Below the pieces are notes generated by a model. The model made no database searches. It was not told the DNA's origin and saw nothing but the letters and a program-made list of their open reading frames with translations. A DNA stretch of 5,463 nt from Gammaproteobacteria bacterium (lineage in GTDB: Bacteria; Pseudomonadota; Gammaproteobacteria; HK1): NCBI GenBank assembly GCA_020444775.1, contig JAGRHX010000618.1, positions 1-5,463 on the forward strand. Direction: 5' to 3'. Both the position numbers and the translations under genes were made by a program. Shown here piece by piece: positions 1 to 5,228 of this stretch (its first letter is position 1; the number at the start of each line of letters is the position of its first letter).

Positions 1-585
1 CGGATCGTCGAGGGCATCGAGGACGATCCAGTCCTGTGCATAGGTCCAGCCCTGCATCCGGATACCGAGGGCCTCGCGCAGGCGACTGCGGCCGCCGTCG
101 CAGGCCAGCACGTAGTCGGCCTCCACCTGTAGCGGGCCGTGCGCATCTCGCCCGTGCAGGCGTACGCCCCGCGCATCCTGCTCCAGCGTGACGATCTCGG
201 TGCCGAAGCGGGTATCGACCGACGCATGCCGGGCCAGGCCGTCCAGCAACAAGGCATCGAGTCGCTCCTGACGCATGTAGTTGCGGCGCGCAAAGCCGTA
301 CGGTTCGTCGCCGGGACCGATGCGGGCGAAACAGTCACCGTGGGCGTCGAAGTACTGCGAGCCCTCGGCGCGCAGCGTCATCGGTAGGAAGCGCTCGGCG
401 AGCCCGATCGCTTGCAGCGTGCGCAAGCCCTCGTCGTCCATGGTCTGGGCACGCGGCAGCGGATGTGGACCCGGGTTCCGCTCCAGGAGTAGCGTCGCTA
501 TACCCTCGGCGCCGAGCAGATTGGCGAGGCAAAGACCAACCGGTCCGGCGCCGACGATTGCGACGCGGGTTGTCAGTCGGTTCAT
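1..585 (-). CDS. FAD-dependent aromatic hydroxylase, MhpA-like (N-terminal part, cut by window edge)
   Basis: This frame stays open from the ATG at 583-585 to the left edge, giving 195 residues and no stop. Residues 12-17 are the GxGxxG dinucleotide fold (GAGPVG), with Glu35 at the end of the second strand, where it would bind the FAD ribose. Residues 45-55 (RAQTMDDEGLR) and 100-109 (RRNYMRQERL) match the conserved pattern of class A flavoprotein monooxygenases. The FAD-binding DG motif is at 162-168 (CDGGRSR). The segment around 186-191 (WIVLDA) resembles 3-(3-hydroxyphenyl)propionate hydroxylase (MhpA) and PheA/TfdB-type phenol hydroxylases. Such enzymes use NAD(P)H and O2 to hydroxylate an aromatic ring in the cytoplasm. 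MhpA relatives are about 550 residues, so roughly a third is visible and the substrate-defining part is missing. No clear ribosome binding site precedes the ATG, but the Rossmann motif sits at the usual distance from it. The gene follows the alpha/beta hydrolase by 43 bp, so co-transcription is likely. Family is secure; substrate is unknown. Confidence 0.88.
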   Translation of the reverse strand, partial: MNRLTTRVAIVGAGPVGLCLANLLGAEGIATLLLERNPGPHPLPRAQTMDDEGLRTLQAIGLAERFLPMTLRAEGSQYFDAHGDCFARIGPGDEPYGFARRNYMRQERLDALLLDGLARHASVDTRFGTEIVTLEQDARGVRLHGRDAHGPLQVEADYVLACDGGRSRLREALGIRMQGWTYAQDWIVLDALDDP

Positions 586-628
586 GGGTTGGCGGCGGAC
601 CGGCAGCTATCGACAGTCGACGGGGCGA

Positions 629-1519
629 TCAGAGGGTCGCCGGCAGATGCTCGGAATACCAGTCGATGGTCTCGCGCATCTCCTCGTCCAGCGCAGGTTT
701 CACGTAGACCTCGTAGTGACCGTAGCCGGGCAGGATGACCAGCTTCTTGGGTTCACCGGCCTTCTCGTAGAGGCTCACGCAATCCTCGGGCGGCACCAGA
801 CGATCATTGCCAGCGGCGATCAACAGCAGCGGACGCGGCGCGATCTTGTCGACCACCCATTCTGGGTGGAACTGCAGGGTCTCGTCGATGTACTCGAGGG
901 GTATCTGACCGATTGCGTCGGGATTCCTGGCGCGCGCCGCGGCGGCCAGCTCGGCGGACTGTCGGTCGGGCAACAGGATCTCCTCGCGCGACACGAACTC
1001 GGATTCACCGCTCAGCACCCGTCGCTCGCGATCCCGCTCCGAGCGCTCGAGCAGATCGAACCACTCGTCCGGACGACGCACACTACGCATCCAACGGGCG
1101 CCGTGGCCCATGCCCACCACGCCCACCACGCATCGGGCGCGCTCGTCGATGGCGGCGGTGAAGGCGACGGTGGCGCAGCCGTAGCTGGTGCCGTACAGGC
1201 CGATGCGCTGCTTGTCGACCTCCGGCTGCAGGCCCAGAAAGGTCATCGCGGCCTGCACGTCGGCAACCCGGCTGAAGGGCGCCAGTCGGCTGCGGCTGCC
1301 CTGACTCTTGCCCCAACCCTTGTAGTCGAAGGTGAGCACCACGTAGCCGGCCTGGTTGAGCAGCGCGGCGTTGTCCGGCAGGTACAAATCCTTGACCCCG
1401 GTGTAGCCATGGCAGAGCACCACGCCGGCACGCGGGTGTTCGGTGGAGGCGTCGTCGGGTAGATACAGATCACCCTGTAGCTCGACCCCTTCGCTGTAGA
1501 AGCTGATTGGTTTGCGCAT
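629..1519 (-). CDS. Alpha/beta hydrolase (serine hydrolase, S15/dienelactone hydrolase-like)
   Basis: Complete 296-residue protein without a signal peptide, so presumably cytoplasmic. The alpha/beta hydrolase landmarks are in order: oxyanion-hole HG at 37-38 (LCHGYTG), a strand-turn FDYKGWGKS at 64-71, the nucleophile elbow GTSYG at 110-114 with Ser112, the likely acid Asp239 in AAGNDRLVPP, and the likely base His268 in GYGHYEVY. A lid-like insertion lies between about 140 and 215. The overall pattern recalls Xaa-Pro peptidase (S15)-like and FrsA/YjfP-like hydrolases more than the MhpC-type C-C hydrolases. The start is supported by a GAGGG ribosome binding site (1526-1530) 6 nt before the ATG. 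It sits 112 bp after the sulfurtransferase gene and 43 bp before the flavin hydroxylase. That pairing makes an ester, lactone or C-C cleaving step in the same catabolic route plausible, but this is inference. The exact substrate cannot be read from the sequence. Confidence 0.9.
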   Translation of the reverse strand: MRKPISFYSEGVELQGDLYLPDDASTEHPRAGVVLCHGYTGVKDLYLPDNAALLNQAGYVVLTFDYKGWGKSQGSRSRLAPFSRVADVQAAMTFLGLQPEVDKQRIGLYGTSYGCATVAFTAAIDERARCVVGVVGMGHGARWMRSVRRPDEWFDLLERSERDRERRVLSGESEFVSREEILLPDRQSAELAAAARARNPDAIGQIPLEYIDETLQFHPEWVVDKIAPRPLLLIAAGNDRLVPPEDCVSLYEKAGEPKKLVILPGYGHYEVYVKPALDEEMRETIDWYSEHLPATL

Positions 1520-1569
1520 CTCGTGCCCTCATCGCTCACTCATTGCTGACGCCTGCCGAAGTCCCGCGG

Positions 1570-1588
1570 GTGCCCGGCAAGCGGGCAC
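1570..1588. other. Short hairpin between sulfurtransferase and hydrolase genes
   Basis: A perfect 7-bp inverted repeat (GTGCCCG / CGGGCAC) encloses a 5-nt loop in the 112-bp gap after the sulfurtransferase stop. No T-run follows on either strand, so it does not look like a classical intrinsic terminator. It could stabilise the 3' end of the upstream message or partially attenuate read-through, or be chance in GC-rich DNA. The rest of the gap shows no clear promoter. Confidence 0.35.
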
Positions 1589-1631
1589 GCCGGGTCGTGC
1601 CGTGGACGGCGCGACTCGACTCGTCTACGGC

Positions 1632-2504
1632 TCAGCTGCCGTCGATGATCGGAGTGTCGTCTCGGCCGCCCCATTCGGACCAGGAGCCGTCGTACACCGC
1701 CAGCTTGGAGTAACCGGCGAGCTTCGCGCCCAGCGCGAGGATGCAGGCGGTGACGCCGGAGCCGCAGCTGAACACCAGCTCCTGGCCGGGGTTGAGCTCG
1801 CGCGCCTCAAGCAGCGATTCGATCTGCTGGACGCTCTTGAAGCGGCCCTTGTCGAGCAGCTCGGTGAACGGCAGGGATACCGAGCTCGGCATGTGGCCAC
1901 CGCGCATCCCCGCACGTGGCTCGGGCTCGGTGCCGGCGAAGCGACCGGCGCTGCGGGCATCGACCACGACCACCTCGGGTCTGCCCAGAGCGTGCTTGAC
2001 CGCGCTCAGATCGCGTACCCAGGCAGGGTCGAAGCGGGCCTCGAAGCGCGCCGCGGTGGCTGCCTGCGTCTCGCCCTGCTCAATCGCGCCACCGGCCTCG
2101 CGCCAGGCTGGCAGGCCGCCGTCCAGGACCGCGACCTGCTCGTGCCCGAAGCATCGGAACATCCACCAGCCACGCGCCGCGGTCTGGATGCCGACCGCGT
2201 CGTACACCACGATCAGACTGTCGTTGCCGATGCCCAGGGCGCCGACCTCGCGTGCGAACAGCTCCGCATCCGGCAACATGTGGGGCAGACTGCTGTTCGG
2301 ATCCGCGATACGTTGATCAAAATCGAAGAAGCGCGCGCCGCTGATATGTTGCTGAGCGTACTCGGCCAGCGCATCCCGCTTCATGTGGGGCTGATGCCAG
2401 CTACAGTCGAGCACCACCAATCGCGGGTTATCCAGGTTTGCCTGCAGCCATTCGGCGCTCACCAGGTCACCGGGAAGGCTTGCTGCCGCGCTCTGCTTGG
2501 TCAT
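1632..2504 (-). CDS. sseA: 3-mercaptopyruvate sulfurtransferase (tandem rhodanese)
   Basis: Complete 290-residue protein, the normal length for two-domain sulfurtransferases of the SseA/TST family. The N-terminal, catalytically inactive rhodanese domain (about 12-140) carries HISGARFFDFD (53-63) and LDGGLPAW (127-134). The C-terminal domain (about 165-285) has VDARSAGRF (181-189), PEPRAGMRGGH (194-204), and the active-site loop CGSGVTAC (247-254) with Cys247 as the persulfide-carrying nucleophile. The loop CGSGV(T)A is the one seen in mercaptopyruvate sulfurtransferases. Thiosulfate-specific rhodaneses carry a charged loop such as CRKGVT. The enzyme would move sulfur from 3-mercaptopyruvate to a thiol or cyanide acceptor, giving pyruvate. 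No signal peptide is present. An AGGA ribosome binding site (2515-2518) lies 10 nt before the ATG. The GH-Pro-Ser in the second domain replaces the more usual GH-x-Pro-Gly, a minor deviation. It may be the first gene of an operon with the hydrolase and hydroxylase, or an independent housekeeping gene. Confidence 0.94.
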   Translation of the reverse strand: MTKQSAAASLPGDLVSAEWLQANLDNPRLVVLDCSWHQPHMKRDALAEYAQQHISGARFFDFDQRIADPNSSLPHMLPDAELFAREVGALGIGNDSLIVVYDAVGIQTAARGWWMFRCFGHEQVAVLDGGLPAWREAGGAIEQGETQAATAARFEARFDPAWVRDLSAVKHALGRPEVVVVDARSAGRFAGTEPEPRAGMRGGHMPSSVSLPFTELLDKGRFKSVQQIESLLEARELNPGQELVFSCGSGVTACILALGAKLAGYSKLAVYDGSWSEWGGRDDTPIIDGS

Positions 2505-2607
2505 GGCGTCTTGGTCCTGTCAGTCGAATGGTTTTCGCCGCCGGCGGCCATTCACACTCGCCGAACGACGACTGTGAACGATGCTCGCGGCAGGCGTCGC
2601 ACAGAGA

Positions 2608-2655
2608 TTCTCAATCGGGAGCGCACATCATATATGAGACAGGCTGGCTTGCCAT
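2608..2655. promoter_or_regulatory. Possible overlapping divergent promoters
   Basis: The otherwise GC-rich gap contains an AT island at 2625-2638. On the minus strand, TATGAT (2627-2632, 5 of 6 to the -10 consensus) lies 17 nt from ATGGCA (2650-2655, 4 of 6 to the -35 consensus). It would drive the sulfurtransferase with a leader of roughly 115 nt. On the plus strand, TTCTCA (2608-2613) lies 17 nt before TATATG (2631-2636), each 4 of 6, and could drive the small plus-strand frame. These are consensus matches by eye only. The plus-strand one is weak. Confidence 0.28.
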
Positions 2656-2809
2656 GAGCGAGCCGGCGGGTGAACCGGGCCCGGTGCTCGGCGGCCGGGT
2701 GACCGAGCTGCACGTGGCCCGCACCGGGGCGCGTCCGCTCGGCGTCGAGCGTGGCTGGTTGGACGAGGCCGAGCGTGCGCGCCGGTGGTCAGTGATCGTG
2801 GTGCGCTGA
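2654..2809 (+). CDS. Small hypothetical protein (51 aa), possibly a truncated gene
   Basis: A 51-residue frame starts at an ATG at 2654 and ends with TGA at 2807-2809. Third positions are strongly G/C, like the real genes here, and the frame lies in a gap with no minus-strand gene beneath it, so it is not an antisense shadow past the sulfurtransferase promoter. The same frame is open upstream to 2438, but that part is antisense to the sulfurtransferase and looks non-coding. No good ribosome binding site precedes the ATG (only AGG about 10 nt away). No signal peptide or membrane helix is visible. Residues around 15-28 (GRVTELHVARTGARPL) loosely recall the first strand of MOSC-domain proteins, which would make this an N-terminal remnant of a longer gene, but the match is too short to rely on. 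It is followed directly by a strong hairpin. It may equally be non-coding. Confidence 0.35.
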   Translation: MSEPAGEPGPVLGGRVTELHVARTGARPLGVERGWLDEAERARRWSVIVVR

Positions 2810-2810
2810 G

Positions 2811-2838
2811 CTGACGTCCGGACGCTGCCGGACGTCAG
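2811..2838. terminator. Strong hairpin closing the PEP-CTERM unit (possible bidirectional terminator)
   Basis: A perfect 11-bp inverted repeat (CTGACGTCCGG / CCGGACGTCAG) has a 6-nt loop (2822-2827). It lies 2 nt after the stop of the small plus-strand frame and 22 nt after the stop of the 197-residue PEP-CTERM gene on the minus strand. Its position between converging gene ends fits a shared transcription terminator or mRNA 3'-end stabiliser. There is no T-tract on either strand, so termination may be inefficient or Rho-assisted. Confidence 0.6.
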
Positions 2839-2859
2839 AAGGCGAAACGGCCGCCACGC

Positions 2860-3453
2860 TCAGCACCGCCGGCGGGTCCCTCGCACCAGCAGCGGCAGGG
2901 CGCCGGCCAACAGCAGTAGCGCTGCCGGCACCGGCACCGGTGAGCTGCGCTCATAGGAGAAGCGGCCCTGGGTCGCCACGCCACCCCAGTCGGTGAGGGT
3001 GAAGTCCAGATAGATGTCGTCGCTGAGCAGGTGCACGACCATCGGCACGCCGATCAGGGCGCCCGGATTGCTGAACTGGCCGCCGAAGGCAACGTCCCAG
3101 GTCGTGAAATCAAGCGATGCCAGATCGTCCGCGGTGCTGCCGTGCGCCCATTCGGTATCCAGCGGAGAGGTGCGTCCCAGATGGTCGAAGCCGCTCTCCA
3201 GACGGGCGTTGAAAAGACCTCCGGTGTTGCCTCTGGTCAGATGCACCTGCTCGGTGAGGACGTCCACCACCGTCTCGCCGGGCGCCTTGCTGATCGTCAC
3301 GGTCGGGCCGCTCCAGACCGTCGCTGCCCGTACGCTCGACGCCGAGCCGAGGCAGGCGAGCGACAACAGCAGAGCCGATAGCAGCGCGCGCGTCGACGAT
3401 GTGTGCCGGCCAGCGCGGGGCCGACGGGGATGGCTTGCACTACGTGGGTTCAT
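2860..3453 (-). CDS. Secreted PEP-CTERM sorting-domain protein, unknown function (197 aa)
   Basis: The N-terminus is Arg-rich (1-22), followed by a hydrophobic signal segment (about 22-38) and a likely cleavage site after SSVRA (residue 43). The mature region 44-170 begins ATVWSGPTVTISKAPGE and carries LTRGNTGGLFNA (72-83), DTEWAHG (99-105), VVHLLSDDIYLDF (139-151) and FSYERSSPVP (165-174). From memory this is the recurrent pattern of an uncharacterised family of secreted bacterial proteins (xWSGPTxTFxK ... HLISDDIYxxxxFTxWG ... FSYxRSTP), many with a PEP-CTERM tail. The C-terminus has PVPVPAA (172-178), a hydrophobic helix (178-190) and RGTRRRC, the tripartite signal recognised by exosortases. 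The start is well supported: GAGGAG (3462-3467) lies 8 nt before the ATG. That ATG overlaps the stop of the upstream dehydrogenase gene as ATGA, so the two are probably translationally coupled. Biochemical role is unknown. Export and surface anchoring are inferred from the tail. Confidence 0.9.
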   Translation of the reverse strand: MNPRSASHPRRPRAGRHTSSTRALLSALLLSLACLGSASSVRAATVWSGPTVTISKAPGETVVDVLTEQVHLTRGNTGGLFNARLESGFDHLGRTSPLDTEWAHGSTADDLASLDFTTWDVAFGGQFSNPGALIGVPMVVHLLSDDIYLDFTLTDWGGVATQGRFSYERSSPVPVPAALLLLAGALPLLVRGTRRRC

Positions 3454-4943
3454 TGGCAGCGCTCCTCGACGTCGTGGTCGGATGCCGTGGTGGATCGCTG
3501 CGGCAGTGTCCGGTGGCGACCACGACCGCTACGGCGGCTGGCGGCGAGCAGACCGAGCATGGCGAACGACAGCATGGCGAGCGGCGCGGGCACGGGCACC
3601 GGGGCGACCACAGCACTCAGTCGGTAGGCGATACCGGTGTCACCTTCGGGTGCCAGCAGCGAGCTGGCCAGCAGGTACAGTTCGCCGTCCTCGTCCTGTC
3701 CGAAGCCCTTGATGAACATACCGAGCGACTCGCCGTCAGGGCCGATCAGCAGCTCCTCGATGAGACCTGTGTCGAGATCGCCGACGAAGATGCGCCCACT
3801 CGGGGTGCCGAAGCCCTGCGAGAAATCACCGAACACGTAGAGCCCCTCCAGCTCCGGGATCTCGCTACCACGATAGACGTACCCGCCGATGATCGAGATG
3901 CCTTCGTCATGGTCATACTCGAGCACCGGATCGATGAGACCGTCCGGTACACCGGTCAGGTCGTCGCTGATCAGGTTGCCATTGGGATCGAAGGCAAAGC
4001 TGCCTTCCTTGTGACGCCAGCCATAGTTGCCACCCGCAGTGACGACATTGACCTCCTCGATGTTGCCCTGGCCGACGTCGGCAACCACCAGCTCACCGCT
4101 CTGCCGGTCGAAGGAGAAGCGAAACGGGTTGCGCAGCCCATAGGCATAGACCTCGTCGACAGCGTCTGGGACCCCGACGAAGGGGTTGTCGTCCGGCACG
4201 CCGTACATACCGTTCGCGCTGTTGTCGCCGTCCACGTCGATGCGCAGCAGGCTGCCCAGCACGTTGCCTGGATTCTGACCATTGCCGGTGACACCATGTC
4301 CCGGCTCGTCGTCACCGCTACCGCCGCCGTCGCCCAAGGCGATGTACAGCTTCTCGTCCGGACCGAACTCCAGCATGCCCGCGTTGTGGTTGAACTGTGG
4401 TTCATCGATGCGCATCAGAATGCGTCTGCTGCTGGTGTCGACCCGATTCGGATCGCTGCTGGATACGCGCCACTCGCTGACCACGCTTTGATGGTCGAAA
4501 CGCTCGCCGGCCGGCAGCGGCACTGTGAAGTCCGAGGTCGGCTCACTGCTGTAGGTGTAGAGCTTGCCGAAACCGCTGGAGGTCGGGTCGGCGAAGCCCG
4601 GATGGAAGGCGAGACCGAGCAGTCCGCGCTCGTCGAAGTTGGGCCGAGGACTGACCAACAGGTTGCCCATGTCCAGAAACGGCGTGCTCGATACGCCCGT
4701 GTCGTTGGCGATGAGCACCTGACCGCGTTGCTCGACGATGAAGCGTCGACCGCTGCCGTCACCGGCGTGGGTGATGAGGTTTGGCGCGGACAGACCGGTG
4801 GCTACCGGTTCCAGGATGATTCGCAGTCCCGCGGGCGCTATGGGGGTCGGGATCGGGTCGGCAACGCCCTGGGCGTGGGCGGTAGGCACGAAGGGCGACG
4901 CGAGCAACAGCAAGAGTGCGGTCGAAGCGAGAGCGGCGCGCAT
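3450..4943 (-). CDS. PQQ-dependent glucose/sorbosone dehydrogenase-like protein with PEP-CTERM tail
   Basis: A 497-residue protein from the ATG at 4943. The signal peptide is residues 1-24 (hydrophobic run 8-18, cleavage after TAHA). Residues about 40-443 form a GSDH-type six-bladed beta-propeller: DERGLLGLAFHPGF (104-117), FNHNAGMLEFGP (184-195) with His186 in the position of the catalytic base of soluble PQQ sugar dehydrogenases, YIALGDGGGSGD (200-211), LLRIDVDGD (232-240), DDNPF (251-255), GLRNPFRFSFD (269-279), VADVGQ (287-292), NYGWR (306-310), GGYVYRG (353-359) and GDFSQG (372-377). Relatives such as E. coli YliI oxidise aldoses in the periplasm with PQQ. Many family members are uncharacterised, so the substrate is open. 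The sorting tail has PVPVPAP (448-454), a hydrophobic helix (455-468) and RR, followed by an unusually long 26-residue extension. The start chosen fits the signal peptide but lacks a good ribosome binding site. An in-frame ATG at 5090 has AGGAG 9 nt upstream and would add 49 residues. The gene is coupled to the downstream 197-residue protein by a 4-bp overlap. Confidence 0.9.
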   Translation of the reverse strand: MRAALASTALLLLLASPFVPTAHAQGVADPIPTPIAPAGLRIILEPVATGLSAPNLITHAGDGSGRRFIVEQRGQVLIANDTGVSSTPFLDMGNLLVSPRPNFDERGLLGLAFHPGFADPTSSGFGKLYTYSSEPTSDFTVPLPAGERFDHQSVVSEWRVSSSDPNRVDTSSRRILMRIDEPQFNHNAGMLEFGPDEKLYIALGDGGGSGDDEPGHGVTGNGQNPGNVLGSLLRIDVDGDNSANGMYGVPDDNPFVGVPDAVDEVYAYGLRNPFRFSFDRQSGELVVADVGQGNIEEVNVVTAGGNYGWRHKEGSFAFDPNGNLISDDLTGVPDGLIDPVLEYDHDEGISIIGGYVYRGSEIPELEGLYVFGDFSQGFGTPSGRIFVGDLDTGLIEELLIGPDGESLGMFIKGFGQDEDGELYLLASSLLAPEGDTGIAYRLSAVVAPVPVPAPLAMLSFAMLGLLAASRRSGRGRHRTLPQRSTTASDHDVEERCQ

Positions 4944-5179
4944 CGGCGAGCGCCGGTGCTGCTGGCGGTGGCTATCGTCCCATGCCGAGATTGAGACGGC
5001 AGAGATCGCTTTGCGAAGTGAATTCCCATCAATGGGCGTCGGTATCGAGGCGCGACCGTGGCACGCGCCGTGAGCAATACGAGGATGCATGGGTAGGCTC
5101 TCCTGAGGAGACTCGGACAGCCGTCCAGGCGCGCAGCACCAGCGAGGCACCGTGCACCTGGCTTTGGCTGTAATCGAAT
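4944..5179 (-). promoter_or_regulatory. Leader region of the dehydrogenase gene
   Basis: This stretch holds no confident gene. It spans from the upstream terminator hairpin to the chosen dehydrogenase start and must contain its promoter and leader, but I see no convincing -35/-10 pair. Between 5090 and 4943 the frame is open in phase with the dehydrogenase, yet its third positions are clearly less GC-rich (about 65% by hand count) than in the gene body, which favours an untranslated leader. Near the upstream in-frame ATG (5088-5090), an AGGAG element (5100-5104) is embedded in the 13-nt palindrome TCTCCTGAGGAGA (5099-5111). A smaller CCCAT/ATGGG repeat occurs at 5025-5036. Confidence 0.4.
5099..5111. 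repeat. 13-nt palindrome containing a Shine-Dalgarno sequence
   Basis: Plus-strand TCTCCT-G-AGGAGA is a perfect 6-bp inverted repeat around one central base. On the minus strand it supplies the AGGAG lying 9 nt before the in-frame ATG at 5088-5090. A 1-nt loop cannot fold tightly as RNA, so a protein-binding operator or a chance palindrome is more likely than an RNA switch. Confidence 0.4.
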
Positions 5180-5204
5180 GGGCTACGCGCGCGGCGCGTA
5201 GCCC
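5180..5204 (-). terminator. Intrinsic-type terminator after the CHRD gene
   Basis: A perfect inverted repeat GGGCTACGCGC / GCGCGTAGCCC (11 bp, 3-nt loop) begins 24 nt after the stop of the CHRD-domain gene on the minus strand. Downstream on that strand the sequence is moderately AT-rich (ATTCGATTA) without an uninterrupted U-tract. Position and stem strength fit transcription termination, which would separate the CHRD gene from the dehydrogenase transcript. Confidence 0.7.
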
Positions 5205-5228
5205 TGCTTCTCGGTCCTGGCTTGCGCT

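Noticed and set aside
1113..1130. Tandem 9-nt repeat (CCCACCACG twice)
   Set aside because: Encodes Val-Val-Gly twice in the hydrolase at a plausible beta-strand, so it is explained by the protein and is too short to be a functional repeat.
281..1462. 393-codon open frame on the plus strand
   Set aside because: It is antisense to the hydrolase and hydroxylase, which have clear family motifs. Its composition (Arg, Ala, His rich without motifs) is typical of GC-rich shadow frames.
2537..2548. 12-nt GC palindrome GCCGCCGGCGGC
   Set aside because: Simple GC palindromes are expected by chance in this composition, and no T-tract or paired site supports a role.
2551..2578. TTCACA-N16-TGTGAA inverted repeat upstream of the sulfurtransferase, considered as a CRP-like site
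   Set aside because: A CRP site is TGTGA-N6-TCACA. Here the arms are in the opposite order and the spacing is 16, with only 6-bp arms.
1512..2657. 381-codon open frame on the plus strand
   Set aside because: Lies almost exactly opposite the sulfurtransferase gene, has no recognisable domain and is explained by high GC3 on the minus strand.
3399..4994. 531-codon open frame on the plus strand
   Set aside because: Although long, it mirrors the dehydrogenase gene, which has a signal peptide, propeller motifs and a sorting tail. The plus-strand product has no coherent motifs.
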